Below the pieces are notes generated by a model. It ran no database searches and had not been told where the DNA came from. It saw nothing but the letters and a program-made list of their open reading frames with translations. The position numbers were made by a program, and so were the translations under genes. Positions 26,106 to 35,755 of a DNA stretch of 64,000 nucleotides are shown here, one piece after another; positions within the stretch are counted from its first letter, which is position 1, and each line of letters starts with the position of its first letter. The stretch comes from Saprospiraceae bacterium (GTDB taxonomy: Bacteria > Bacteroidota > Bacteroidia > Chitinophagales > Saprospiraceae): positions 647,644 to 711,643 of the forward strand of contig JAKVCV010000001.1 of assembly GCA_022448945.1 (NCBI GenBank), read 5' to 3'.

Positions 26106-28586
26106 ATGAGAACACTTTTCTTTATTTTATTTTTTTCTTATTTAAATACACTTTATAGTCAGATTGATACCAGTGGCAGGAAGTGTATAAGAGCAGTTTA
26201 TGTCGAAAATAAACCTAAAATAGATGGAGTTTTGGATGAAGGGGTATGGCAAAAAGCTCCTGTGGCATCAAATTTTACTGAATTATCTCCCAATCCTGGA
26301 ATTAAACCATCACAAAGAACAGAAGTTAGGTTACTATATACGACAGAAGGAATTTTTATCGGTGCAAAAATGTACGATACAGCTGTTGATAGTATTTTAA
26401 AACAATTAAGCGTAAGGGATGCTGATTGGAATGTAAATGCAGATAATTTTGCCATATATATTGATGGAATGTATACCCAACAATCTGATTTTACTTTTCA
26501 AGTATCTGCTGCTGGTGTTCAGGTTGATATGAATGATGGCGATGCAGTATGGGATGCAGTCTGGAAAAGTTCAGTAAAAATTGATAATGAAGGATGGGTA
26601 GCAGAAATAGAGATTCCTTATTCACAACTAAGATTTCCTAAAAGTGATCAACAAATTTGGGGAATTAATTTTGGACGTTCTATAAGACGTACTAGGCAAG
26701 AATTCTTGTGGAGCCCAATTGATCCTGCAAAGGGTAATGAAGTGCAGCAACAAGGCTTACTTACAGGAATTGAACGTATAAAACCACCTGTAAGATTATC
26801 TTTTACACCATATGTTGCTGGTTATTTAAATCACACTTATGATGGATCTACAAAAGAAACAGTCTTTACCCCATTATTTTCAGCCGGAGCTGATATGAAA
26901 TACGGGATTAATGAAAGCTTTACACTTGATGTTGCTTTAATTCCTGATTTTGGTGATGTGCAGTCTGATAATCTTGTCTTTAACATAAGCCCATTTGAAA
27001 TATACTATGAAGAAAGACGACCCTTTTTTACTGAGGGTGTAGATTTGTTCAATAGGGCAGATTTATTTTATTCAAGAAGAATAGGTAGTAACCCAGAGTA
27101 TTATTCATCTGTTTTTCAACAACTTGATAGCTCAGAATATATTACAAAAAATCCTGTAAAACCATATCTTATTAATGCTTTAAAAATATCTGGACGAACA
27201 AAAAAAGGTTTAGGATTTGGCTTGTTTAATGCATTAACGGCTCCATCTTTTGCAACAATTGAAAATGATTCAGGAGCTACTCGCAATTTTGAAACAGAGT
27301 CTTTCTCTAATTATAATGTTTTTGTCTTAGATCAACAATTTTGGAAACATTCTTATGTAAGCTTAATTAATACTTCCGTTATTCGCTTTGGATCTTATAC
27401 AGATGCTATTGTTACTGGAACCGAATTTAAAATTGCAGATAAAAATAATAATTATGGTGTTGTTGGTTCTGCAGCCATAAGTAATAGATTTTTAGATACT
27501 TCATTGTACGAAAAAAATCATGATAATGGATATCGTTACGAATTTGAATTTCAGAAATTCAGTGGTAATTTCTTATTTGGTATTGGTCAAAATACAATGA
27601 GTAAATATTATAATATTAATGATCTTGGATATGTTGTCCGCACTAATTTTATTAATTCAAAGGCTTGGGTTTCATACAATATTTATAAGCCAACTGGGTT
27701 GATGCTTAGAATGTGGTCGAAACTTGATTTTTCTTATGAGCGTTTATATAATCCATCAGTATTTACACGCATTCAAATTGGAGGTAGATGGGGTTGTACA
27801 TTAAAAAATTTCTTAACAATAGGTGCTGATTTTAAGATTGAACCTATTGGATTTAATGATTATTTTGAATCACGCACAGATAATAGATTTTGGGCAAAAC
27901 CTACGTGGACACGTATCAACTTTTGGTTTTCTAGTGATTATAGAAAGGCATTTGCTCTAGATGGAGGTATTAATTATCGCCGATTTTGGGGAGAAGGAGC
28001 ATGGAAAGGATCAGATGTAATTGGTCTTAACTTACAACCTTTAGTACGATTTAATGATAATTTTAATATGACAATCGAAGTCGATCTAACAATCAGACGA
28101 AACAGTCTAGGTTTTGTTACAAAATCTCCAAATCAAAATGGTTTAGAAGATGATATTATTTTTGGTTCAAGATATCGTCAGGATTTAGAGACTATGATTA
28201 TGGCTAATTATTTATTTACCAATAAAATTTCATTATCCCTTCGTCTACGACATTATTGGGCCATTGTTGATTATAATCAGTTGTATTTATTAAACGATGA
28301 TGGTACAATGGGAGATACTAATTATAATGGCAATCATAATACTAATTATAACGCATTTAATATTGATCTGATTTTTCGTTGGAGATTTGCCCCAGGTAGT
28401 GAATTAAATATTGTATGGAAAAATGCTGTCTTAGATTATGGTGTTAATCCTAATTATAATTATTTTAATAATTTCGGATCAATGTTTGACACCGGTCAAA
28501 ACAATCAATTTTCAATAAAGGCATTATATTACCTTGATTTTTTTAAGTTCTTTAAAAAAAGAAATCGGGGAAAAAGAATTGATTAA
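26106..28586 (+). CDS. CBM9/DUF5916 outer-membrane protein
   Basis: 826 residues from the ATG at 26106, which begins a proper signal peptide (MRTLFFILFFSYLNTLYSQ). A TTG 60 bp upstream is in frame but would bury the signal. Residues about 30-220 form a carbohydrate-binding family 9-like domain (KIDGVLDEGVWQKAPVA, then EIEIPYSQLRFP and WGINFGRSIRRTRQEFLWSP). The remainder is DUF5916, with alternating aromatic strands ending in a predicted beta-barrel (many short amphipathic strands to the C-terminus). The family is common in Bacteroidota and often called hydrolase, with no proven reaction. A role in binding or taking up glycans at the outer membrane is inference. It converges on the fatty acid hydroxylase gene, 23 bp between stops. 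Confidence 0.85.
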   Translation: MRTLFFILFFSYLNTLYSQIDTSGRKCIRAVYVENKPKIDGVLDEGVWQKAPVASNFTELSPNPGIKPSQRTEVRLLYTTEGIFIGAKMYDTAVDSILKQLSVRDADWNVNADNFAIYIDGMYTQQSDFTFQVSAAGVQVDMNDGDAVWDAVWKSSVKIDNEGWVAEIEIPYSQLRFPKSDQQIWGINFGRSIRRTRQEFLWSPIDPAKGNEVQQQGLLTGIERIKPPVRLSFTPYVAGYLNHTYDGSTKETVFTPLFSAGADMKYGINESFTLDVALIPDFGDVQSDNLVFNISPFEIYYEERRPFFTEGVDLFNRADLFYSRRIGSNPEYYSSVFQQLDSSEYITKNPVKPYLINALKISGRTKKGLGFGLFNALTAPSFATIENDSGATRNFETESFSNYNVFVLDQQFWKHSYVSLINTSVIRFGSYTDAIVTGTEFKIADKNNNYGVVGSAAISNRFLDTSLYEKNHDNGYRYEFEFQKFSGNFLFGIGQNTMSKYYNINDLGYVVRTNFINSKAWVSYNIYKPTGLMLRMWSKLDFSYERLYNPSVFTRIQIGGRWGCTLKNFLTIGADFKIEPIGFNDYFESRTDNRFWAKPTWTRINFWFSSDYRKAFALDGGINYRRFWGEGAWKGSDVIGLNLQPLVRFNDNFNMTIEVDLTIRRNSLGFVTKSPNQNGLEDDIIFGSRYRQDLETMIMANYLFTNKISLSLRLRHYWAIVDYNQLYLLNDDGTMGDTNYNGNHNTNYNAFNIDLIFRWRFAPGSELNIVWKNAVLDYGVNPNYNYFNNFGSMFDTGQNNQFSIKALYYLDFFKFFKKRNRGKRID

Positions 28587-28609
28587 TAAATTTTGGGTAT
28601 CGTCAATTC

Positions 28610-29554
28610 TTATTCTTGGATATTTGCAGGTTCTTGCTCCATTTTAATTTCATTGAGTTTTTCTTTTTTAGAAAGTTTATTCCATTGAAAAGGAATTAAC
28701 AATTGATCTAAATACTTCTCAGGAAAATGTTCAATATCATGAAGACCAATCTTTTCTGAAGCTTCTTCATCTTTTGGATAATACATTGTTCCAAATACTA
28801 TATCCCAGAATATTATATTATTACCGTAGTTAGAATTTGCTTCTTCCATTTTTAATGAATGGTGCCATCGATGCAATTCAGTCATGCTAAAAATATAATT
28901 TAGAAATCCTAATTTAATATCTATGTTGCAATGTTGAAAAAGGCCATGAACTGTTATCCATACCGTTACAAACACCAAGATTTCATCGGGAACACCAAGA
29001 AGGATAAGAGGAGTTGTTGACATAAGGTAACTAAAGGTCGTGTCAAATGGGTGAAATCTTGATGCATTTAACCAGTATAATCGACCTGGACTATGATGAA
29101 CAGCATGAAAGCGCCATAAAAAAGGAATTTCATGTAACATCCTGTGTGACCAATAACCACCAAATCCTGAAATAATCATAGCTAATGGAAGTTGTAAAAA
29201 AATAGGCCAATTATTTAGCCATAACTCGAATCCTACATGTTTGGCTATATTCAATGCAACTACCAATAATACACTAGTTAATAATGCTTCCAGTACCTGT
29301 GGTAAAAAGATCATTGAAACAAGAGCATGTTTAAAATCTGTACCCACATCGTTATTGGGAATAGTCCATTTTTTATGTTTTGGGTGAATACGTTCAAAAA
29401 AAAGTGTAACAGCAGCCGTAGATAACGCTACAGTAGCAAGTAAATATCCTGAATGGATATCATATTGCATTCCGAAATATGTAAATAACATTGAAAGGAT
29501 AAAAAACGCAGGGAATAAACCATAAGTAATGGCTTGACGGATACTTTTTGACAT
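28610..29554 (-). CDS. Sterol desaturase/fatty acid hydroxylase family membrane enzyme
   Basis: 314 residues from the ATG at 29554 (MSKSIRQAITYGLFPAFF). A longer reading from 29647 is excluded by a promoter lying between the two starts. Five or so membrane helices surround the histidine clusters that hold a di-iron centre: HRMLHE (with SHRMLHEIPFLW), HAVHHS, and HRWHHSL. This is the complete metal site of the family, which hydroxylates or desaturates lipids at the membrane. Neighbouring genes do not reveal the substrate; hopanoid, carotenoid or fatty acid substrates are all possible. Confidence 0.9.
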   Translation of the reverse strand: MSKSIRQAITYGLFPAFFILSMLFTYFGMQYDIHSGYLLATVALSTAAVTLFFERIHPKHKKWTIPNNDVGTDFKHALVSMIFLPQVLEALLTSVLLVVALNIAKHVGFELWLNNWPIFLQLPLAMIISGFGGYWSHRMLHEIPFLWRFHAVHHSPGRLYWLNASRFHPFDTTFSYLMSTTPLILLGVPDEILVFVTVWITVHGLFQHCNIDIKLGFLNYIFSMTELHRWHHSLKMEEANSNYGNNIIFWDIVFGTMYYPKDEEASEKIGLHDIEHFPEKYLDQLLIPFQWNKLSKKEKLNEIKMEQEPANIQE

Positions 29555-29604
29555 AATATTTGTGATATAAAAGTGGCGATAACACTGATTTTTAAATAAT
29601 TGTG

Positions 29605-29636
29605 CAAAGCTACAATATATATGTGAATATATCAAA
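29605..29636 (-). promoter_or_regulatory. Promoter of the fatty acid hydroxylase gene; decides its start
   Basis: On the minus strand TTTG (29636-29633), a 20-bp spacer and TAGCTTTG (29612-29605) match the Bacteroidota consensus in full. The transcript would begin near 29600, about 45 nt before the ATG at 29554, and downstream of the alternative start at 29647. Confidence 0.6.
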
Positions 29637-29782
29637 TGAAAAAACATTTTTGCCTCCTATTAATTAGGTGTTTTCTAAAGCCATTACTTTATCAGTTTGT
29701 AAAGCTTTTGAATAGTAGATAATAAAATGATTTTTTGAAAAATTTTCTACAGAATAATATTTAGATATTTTATCTAATTAAA

Positions 29783-30955
29783 TCAACTGCATTTAACTTT
29801 TATCTCAACTCTTCTATTAATAGGATTTCCTTTTGGGTCTAAAGGTTTGTTAGGACCATACCATTCATAATTGATTCTATAAGGTTTTATGCCATACATA
29901 GACAACCATCTTTGGATCTTTAAAACTCTAGCTTTGGATAATTCCATGTTAAATTCTTTAGGGCCAAAAATATCTGTATGCCCATATAACATTAAGGTTG
30001 ATTTAGGATGTTCTTTCATGTAGTTAAAAATCATGTATATCGTCCTTTTAGCAGCTATCATTCCTTTGTATTTAGTAGAATTATCATGAAATTTTATTTT
30101 ATCCAATACTAACATTTTATCACAAATAATATCTTTTTCAGAATTTAATCTGCTAACAGAATAAGGAAACTCTTTTTCTTCGGCGAGTCTTTTTGCTTCA
30201 GCTTCTTCGGCGAGTCTTTTTGCTTCAGCTTCTTCGGCGAGTCTTTTTGCTTCAGCTTCTTCAGCTATTTTTTTTGCTTCAGCTTCTTCAGCGAGTCTTT
30301 TTTCCTCAGCTTTTCTTTTAGCTTCTTCACGTGCTTTTTTTTCAGCTATTTTTTTTGCTTCTTCAGCTTCTTTATTTTTAATTTTTACGCCATATTTTTC
30401 TTGAAATTCATTAACCTTGTCTTCACTGTCTTTATTAGTTCCAAGATCTTTATCTTTCCATGTCTTAAGTTTTACATTAAAACAATTGAAATGGTTTTTA
30501 TTGTATTCTTGACCTTTACCCTCGATTAGATCAACAGTTGTTACATCATTCGGGAGTCTTTCAAAGTGAACTTCACAACTAAATACAGTATATCCAATAC
30601 CTTCTAAAGCAGAAACACTATATGCAGATGATCGTACCCTTGATTTCATCAATTTACCATTTCTGCGAATGTATTTTAACTCTTTGAGATAAAAATTTTT
30701 TTTCACATTTCTACCTTTGAGGTACCAGGGGTGTTCCCCTCCTGGAGGATAAAATATAGCATTTGTATATTTCCCACTTTTACAAACAAATCGAAAATAA
30801 AAGATTGTCCTATCGGCTGTGTAAGCTATTTTATCAAGGATATAATCATCTTGCCATTTACGATATGATGGCTTATGATCTGTATAAGTGCTCGTTTGCG
30901 CTGAAAGTTGATTATATGTAATAATTATTATAAAAAATAATAGTAATCTTTTCAT
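29783..30955 (-). CDS. OmpA-family protein with repetitive coiled coil
   Basis: 390 residues. A signal peptide (1-19, ending LSAQ) is followed by an N-terminal domain of about 150 residues that I cannot assign (HPWYLKGRNVKKNFYLKEL within it). Residues about 195-265 form a charged helix made of the 9-residue unit EEAEAKRLA, encoded by a 27-bp tandem repeat. The C-terminal ~100 residues are an OmpA-like peptidoglycan-binding domain: IKFHDNSTKYKG, LMLYGHTDIFGPKEFNMELSKAR, INRRVEIKV. It would sit in the periplasm and bind peptidoglycan, the coiled coil acting as a spacer. There is no beta-barrel. It is monocistronic. Good confidence in the OmpA part. Confidence 0.88.
   Translation of the reverse strand: MKRLLLFFIIIITYNQLSAQTSTYTDHKPSYRKWQDDYILDKIAYTADRTIFYFRFVCKSGKYTNAIFYPPGGEHPWYLKGRNVKKNFYLKELKYIRRNGKLMKSRVRSSAYSVSALEGIGYTVFSCEVHFERLPNDVTTVDLIEGKGQEYNKNHFNCFNVKLKTWKDKDLGTNKDSEDKVNEFQEKYGVKIKNKEAEEAKKIAEKKAREEAKRKAEEKRLAEEAEAKKIAEEAEAKRLAEEAEAKRLAEEAEAKRLAEEKEFPYSVSRLNSEKDIICDKMLVLDKIKFHDNSTKYKGMIAAKRTIYMIFNYMKEHPKSTLMLYGHTDIFGPKEFNMELSKARVLKIQRWLSMYGIKPYRINYEWYGPNKPLDPKGNPINRRVEIKVKCS
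30181..30288 (-). repeat. 27-bp tandem repeat inside the OmpA gene
   Basis: Three identical 27-bp units (30181-30207, 30208-30234, 30235-30261) and a fourth diverged one (30262-30288) encode successive EEAEAKRLA-type nonapeptides. A partial fifth unit follows. The unit is a multiple of three, so copy-number changes would lengthen or shorten the coiled coil without a frameshift. Confidence 0.95.
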
Positions 30956-31067
30956 TGGTAAAGTTGATATTTGGATATATTACTATAGTAAATTATAAGA
31001 TAATATTTTTATTATTGAAAATGTTAATATATGAACTAATATTTAAAACATATTCGCATATTCTAAT

Positions 31068-31829
31068 TTAACAAAATTTTTTTAGAATTGTTAATAATTG
31101 ATTTGCTTGGTCAGCGTGTACCCAATGACCTGCGTCTTTTATAGTAACTAATGAAGAAGAGGGGAAATGTTTTTTATAACGCTCAAATTCATTATCATCT
31201 ATATATGGAGATTTCGACCCTTTAATAAATAAAGTTGTACCAAGAAAAGGTTCAGAAAGTTCACTATTACTAAGGATTATGTCATAGGCCTTGAAAATTA
31301 CTGGCAGATTCATTTTCCAATTGTATTTTTTTGTTTTTTTGTTTAAATACAAATTTTTAAGAATAAATTGGCGAATGGTATAAGATTCAATTTTTTGCGC
31401 TAATAAATTATCTGCTTCTTTTCGTGATTTCAGGTTATCTAAATCAAGTGCAAATAAGCTGTCAAAGATATCTGTATGGTTCCCTTTATATGTTTTGGGT
31501 GCTATGTCTATTATTACAAGTTTATTAATCATATCTGGGTTGTCAGATGCAAATTGCATTGCAACTTTCCCTCCCATAGAATGCCCAATGATTGTTGCCT
31601 TATAAATCCAATTGTTTTCCATGAATTCCCGGAGGTCTTCTGACATTATACTATAATTAAAGTCATCTGAATGAGGTGAACGTCCATGGTTCCGTAAATC
31701 GACAATAAATACCATAAAATTGTTTGCCAGTTTTTTTGCAATTGTCTGCCAGTTATCTAATGTGCCAAACATACCATGTAATATTATTACTGGTTCACCT
31801 GCGCCAAATACTTTGAAGTTTAGATCCAT
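31068..31829 (-). CDS. Alpha/beta hydrolase (YbfF-like esterase)
   Basis: 253 residues from the ATG at 31829, or 261 from 31853. The later start gives MDLNFKVFGAGEPVIILHG, the normal family beginning, and avoids a 16-bp overlap with the upstream gene. The catalytic set is complete: oxyanion HGMFGTLDNW, nucleophile Ser in IIGHSMGGKVAM, an acid near KGSKSPYIDD, and His in DAGHWVHADQ. The pattern LRNHGRSPHS plus GHSMGGK is that of the YbfF acyl-esterase subgroup. It follows the beta-propeller gene with almost no gap, so the two are probably one operon. Substrate unknown. Confidence 0.88.
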   Translation of the reverse strand: MDLNFKVFGAGEPVIILHGMFGTLDNWQTIAKKLANNFMVFIVDLRNHGRSPHSDDFNYSIMSEDLREFMENNWIYKATIIGHSMGGKVAMQFASDNPDMINKLVIIDIAPKTYKGNHTDIFDSLFALDLDNLKSRKEADNLLAQKIESYTIRQFILKNLYLNKKTKKYNWKMNLPVIFKAYDIILSNSELSEPFLGTTLFIKGSKSPYIDDNEFERYKKHFPSSSLVTIKDAGHWVHADQANQLLTILKKFC

Positions 31830-31837
31830 AGATTTAG

Positions 31838-33355
31838 TTAATTGATTCCCCATTCTTCCAGGTTTTCCAATATTTCATTGTTAGATAACCTGTTTAATGT
31901 GCCTCCAAATATTGTGTAAATACCAGGGTTGTCAGTTTTTATAAGTAATTCTGATGATTGAGGAATGTTTTGTTGATTATTAAATAAAGAACTATAACCA
32001 AGAATTTTAGTAGAAATCTCATCATCTTTAGCATATTTTTGATATATTTTTACTTGATCATAAGCCCAGTAAATTCTCCCTTTTCCTCTCACACTAAAAC
32101 TAGTTTCTGCATTGATATAATGCCCTGTAGATGTATAATGATCTGCAATGTATAGATTTGAAACAGGGCATGGAGCAATTATTTTAATTGTTCTTTTGGC
32201 ACCTACAATTATCGCTTTTTTTAAAGGATGAAATCTAACGGTATTACTGGCCAAAACACCTGCTGTCTCTGTAAATAATATAGGTTGTTTAGTATCTAAA
32301 TCCCACAAGTTTAAATTGTTTGAATTTAACATGCCAATTTGTAGATCTGGACTACATGAGAAATGTCCTTGCTCATTTCCAAGATCTTCAGTAACAAATG
32401 AGATTGTACTTAAATCAGAATTAATTTTATATACTCTTCCTTTTTTACCCACACTTACTAATAGCGTTCCATTATTTTGTACAAATATCTCATTAAAACG
32501 GATTTTGCTTTTTCTTGAGGCTTTAACACCAAGTTCTTCGATTTCAATTTTTTGAATTTGTTCTAAATAATTTTCAACCCTAATTAAACTTAAATTTCTA
32601 GCATCATATTGAGCAATTTGTGCCATGCAATTGCCTATATAAATACTTTGCCCATCAGTACTAAAAGCAAAAGGGAATTTAAAATTACATTTATCCCATT
32701 CAAAATCTTTGGGTATATGCTTTTTAGATACTAGAATGTCTCCTGTTAATGGATTTATTATAAGCAGTTTTTCTTCAAGAATAGCAATGCATTTGTTTTC
32801 ATCAAACCCGTGATTTTTAAACCAAACTGCTAATCTAGAACCATCAGGCGAATAGCATATATTAAAGGGATAAAGTGTTGTATTGTCAACAACATCTACA
32901 AAATATGAATCTTCATAACAATCAGGTTTTTCTTTCATTTTTAGATGAATTCGACCATTTTTTGTATTTCTAATTTCTAATTTTTTAGTTGCCGTTTTAA
33001 TATAGTTATAGCATATCGCTAAAGTAGAACCATCAGGGCTAACTGACATATCAAGGATATGTTCGTAGCCTAAGTGAATCTTCCACTTTTCTGAGAAATC
33101 TATTCCTGAAAGTGCATACAAAAACCCATTGTTATCAATTACAAAGACATTTCCTTTGTTATCTGTATCCAAAAATTTAATTCTACCATAATTTTTTGGA
33201 TCAGATAGAGTGAAATTAGCAACACAAGCCCAGGTAAATTGTTCTTTACCTATCTCAAATAGCTCTTTATTTTTGATAGTGATTAATGTGCTATCAATTT
33301 GGGAATAACAAAGCGTGTTAAAAAAAAGAAATATTGAAAACCAGTATTTTGGCAT
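31838..33355 (-). CDS. Secreted WD40-like beta-propeller protein
   Basis: 505 residues. A signal peptide (MPKYWFSIFLFFNTLCYSQ) is followed by repeats of WD40/YVTN type. Each has a turn such as SVSPDGSTLAICY, YSPDGSRLAVWF, AFSTDGQSIYIGN or RFHPLKKAIIVG, spaced 50-80 residues, consistent with a six- or seven-bladed propeller. No enzymatic motif is seen and no T9SS tail, so it is probably periplasmic. It is the first gene of a likely pair with the alpha/beta hydrolase. Function unknown; partner binding is the usual role of such folds. Confidence 0.75.
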   Translation of the reverse strand: MPKYWFSIFLFFNTLCYSQIDSTLITIKNKELFEIGKEQFTWACVANFTLSDPKNYGRIKFLDTDNKGNVFVIDNNGFLYALSGIDFSEKWKIHLGYEHILDMSVSPDGSTLAICYNYIKTATKKLEIRNTKNGRIHLKMKEKPDCYEDSYFVDVVDNTTLYPFNICYSPDGSRLAVWFKNHGFDENKCIAILEEKLLIINPLTGDILVSKKHIPKDFEWDKCNFKFPFAFSTDGQSIYIGNCMAQIAQYDARNLSLIRVENYLEQIQKIEIEELGVKASRKSKIRFNEIFVQNNGTLLVSVGKKGRVYKINSDLSTISFVTEDLGNEQGHFSCSPDLQIGMLNSNNLNLWDLDTKQPILFTETAGVLASNTVRFHPLKKAIIVGAKRTIKIIAPCPVSNLYIADHYTSTGHYINAETSFSVRGKGRIYWAYDQVKIYQKYAKDDEISTKILGYSSLFNNQQNIPQSSELLIKTDNPGIYTIFGGTLNRLSNNEILENLEEWGIN

Positions 33356-33621
33356 TGTAATTATTTTCGAATTAAGTTAATTAAACTATTATTGTCAATT
33401 GCCAAGATATATTATAGATAAAGTAATAGCAGGTTAAATTTTGAGAACCTCTATTTGATTTTTCTATAAATATGCAAAATTGATACCATAATCTTTATTC
33501 TTTTACAAAGAAACGTCTTTTTTAAAGAATAATTGTTTTATTTAAACTAAACAAATTAGAAAAAAATAAATGAATTATAGATATAGTATATTTATAGAAA
33601 TATCTAAACAAAAAAAGATAA

Positions 33622-35454
33622 ATGAGTTATAAAAGTTTAAAACACTGTGTTAATGATTTAGAAAAACACGGTAAGTTATTGAGAATTAAATCAGAAGTAG
33701 ATCCTGATTTAGAGATGGCAGAAATTCATAGAAGGGTTTTTGATGCTCAGGGGCCTGCTATATTATATGAAAACGTTAAGGGGTCGCCCTTTCCAGCGCT
33801 ATCCAATCTTTATGGGACGATTGAAAGAACACGATTTTTGTTTAGACATGAATTGGAAAAAGTACAAAAGATTATCGAATTAAAAATTGATCCTATCCAA
33901 ATATTAAAACAACCAGGTCGATATTTGTCTACGCCATTTTCAGCCCTTAATGGTTTGCCAAAAAAAGTTCGGTTTCGAAAACATATTTTATTTGGAGAAA
34001 CAAAAATTAGTCAGTTACCACAAATTAAATCATGGGAAAAAGATGGTGGAGCTTTTATTACATTACCTCAAGTTTTTTCAATGGAACCTGGAGGAAAAGA
34101 TATTATGAAATCTAATTTGGGAATGTATAGAATTCAAATGTCAGGCAATGATTATCAAATAGATAAACAGATTGGATTGCATTATCAATTACATCGTGGA
34201 ATTGGAGTACATCATAAAGCATATAACGAATCTGATTTACCATTTAAAGTTTCTGTTTTCGTAGGGGGTCCTCCTTCTAACGCATTCGCTGCAATTATGC
34301 CACTTCCAGAAAATTTGTCAGAGCTTACATTTGCTGGTCTATTGAATGGGCGCCGGTTCCGATATTTTCAAAAGAATGATTATATTTTTTCTTCAGATGC
34401 TGATTTTTGTATTACAGGAACAGTAATTAAAGATAAAAAAATGTTGGAAGGCCCTTTTGGCGATCATTTGGGATATTATAGCCTTGCGCATGATTTTCCA
34501 GTATTAAAAGTCGATAAAGTATATCATAGGAAAGATGCTATTTGGCACTTTACAGTAGTAGGACGGCCTCCTGCTGAAGATTCAAGTTTTGGATATCTTA
34601 TTCATGAATTAGTAAAAGGTCTTACACCAATCGAATTTCCGGGACTTGTAGAGCTAAATGCAGTTGACGCAGCTGGAGTACATCCATTGCTACTCGCTAT
34701 TGGTAGTGAACGATATATGCCTTTTAGGGAAAGAAAACCAGAAGAAATTTTAACCATTGCTAATCATTTGTTAGGTAAGGGCCAAACCAGTCTTGCGAAA
34801 TATCTTTTTATAGCTGATATTGGTGATAACCCTAAATTGAACACTAAGGATATAAAATTTTATTTTAAACATATTCTGGAACGAATTGATTGGACTCGTG
34901 ATTTACACTTTCAAACTCAAACAACAATTGATACTTTAGATTATTCAGGTGAATCTTGGAATAGTGGTTCTAAGGTAGTAATAGCTTGTTGTGGACCTCA
35001 AAAGCGTACCTTGAAAACGAAGTTACCCACCAATTTTAATTTACCTGTTGGTTTTACAAATCCTGTTTTTGTTCAGGAAGGAATTTTAGCAATAAAAGCA
35101 CCTCCTTATCTGGAGCCAGAACAATCCAAAATAGATATATTGTCTCTGACAGAATATTTAAAATCTTTTGATTTAAGTTCTATTCCTTTAATTTTGTTAG
35201 TTGATGATAGTACATTTGTATGTAAAAGTTTAAATAATTTTATTTGGGTAACTTTTACTAGATCTAATCCATCTCATGATATTCATGGAGTCGATGAATT
35301 TACAGAAAATAAACATTGGGGATGCAGAAGCTCATTGATAATTGATGCCAGAATCAAACCAAATCATGCTCCACCTCTTTTAGTTGATTCAAAAACCAAG
35401 AAAAATGTTGACAAATTATTTGATAAAGGGGGAGCGCTTTATGGGAAGCTTTAA
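33622..35454 (+). CDS. UbiD-family prenylated-FMN decarboxylase (menaquinone-type)
   Basis: 610 residues. UbiD motifs present: RIKSEVDPDLEMAEIHRRVF at the start, GMYRIQMSGNDY, HYQLHRGIGVHH, ITGTVIKDKKMLEGPFGDHLGYYS (split: the EGPFGDHLGYYS part is the prFMN and catalytic Glu region), and HFTVVGRPPAEDS. At about 600 residues it is nearest the group annotated as menaquinone biosynthesis decarboxylase in Bacteroidota, which removes the carboxyl group from an aromatic precursor. It needs prenylated FMN from a UbiX flavin prenyltransferase, which is not in this window. Single gene with about 265 bp upstream. Family certain; the exact substrate is inferred. Confidence 0.85.
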   Translation: MSYKSLKHCVNDLEKHGKLLRIKSEVDPDLEMAEIHRRVFDAQGPAILYENVKGSPFPALSNLYGTIERTRFLFRHELEKVQKIIELKIDPIQILKQPGRYLSTPFSALNGLPKKVRFRKHILFGETKISQLPQIKSWEKDGGAFITLPQVFSMEPGGKDIMKSNLGMYRIQMSGNDYQIDKQIGLHYQLHRGIGVHHKAYNESDLPFKVSVFVGGPPSNAFAAIMPLPENLSELTFAGLLNGRRFRYFQKNDYIFSSDADFCITGTVIKDKKMLEGPFGDHLGYYSLAHDFPVLKVDKVYHRKDAIWHFTVVGRPPAEDSSFGYLIHELVKGLTPIEFPGLVELNAVDAAGVHPLLLAIGSERYMPFRERKPEEILTIANHLLGKGQTSLAKYLFIADIGDNPKLNTKDIKFYFKHILERIDWTRDLHFQTQTTIDTLDYSGESWNSGSKVVIACCGPQKRTLKTKLPTNFNLPVGFTNPVFVQEGILAIKAPPYLEPEQSKIDILSLTEYLKSFDLSSIPLILLVDDSTFVCKSLNNFIWVTFTRSNPSHDIHGVDEFTENKHWGCRSSLIIDARIKPNHAPPLLVDSKTKKNVDKLFDKGGALYGKL

Positions 35455-35755
35455 ATTTTTGAGTAGATAATTGTTTGTGTTTTGTAATATTCGATTTGTT
35501 TGATTTTGTCTGTAATGCTTTACTGTAGTATTGAAAAGTTATAAATTAATATTTCAAGACTCGAATAAAAGTTTAAAATAACTCAATGAACATACATTTA
35601 ACAAATAATGAGAATAGGTGTTAATTAAAAATTGTAATTTTTACTATATAATTGGTAACTTTACGATTATTCTATTTTTTGTTATAATAAAGATTCCTAT
35701 CTTCTTCAACTATTAATAATATAAGGTTTTAAATTCCTTTTTTTACAAAAAATTT
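35455..35755. other. Intergenic region upstream of nnrE-nnrD
   Basis: About 300 bp of AT-rich DNA between two plus-strand genes. The only signal I see is a promoter candidate in the last 130 bp. There is no hairpin with a T-run after the ubiD stop, no ORF and no RNA gene. Confidence 0.5.
35632..35663 (+). promoter_or_regulatory. Candidate promoter of nnrE-nnrD
   Basis: TTG (35632-35634), 21 bp and TAACTTTA (35656-35663) fit the Bacteroidota consensus with one mismatch in the last base of TAnnTTTG. The leader to the ATG at 35756 would be about 85 nt. Confidence 0.35.

Noticed and set aside
29555..29647. N-terminal extension of the fatty acid hydroxylase
   Set aside because: It has no family similarity and contains the gene's own promoter.
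30181..30288. CRISPR-like direct repeats
   Set aside because: The units are contiguous with no spacers, lie in frame inside an OmpA gene and encode a coiled coil.
33496..33541. Hairpin TATTCTTT/AAAGAATA upstream of ubiD
   Set aside because: An 8-bp AT stem with a 30-nt loop is expected by chance in this sequence and has no T-run or placement that suggests a function.
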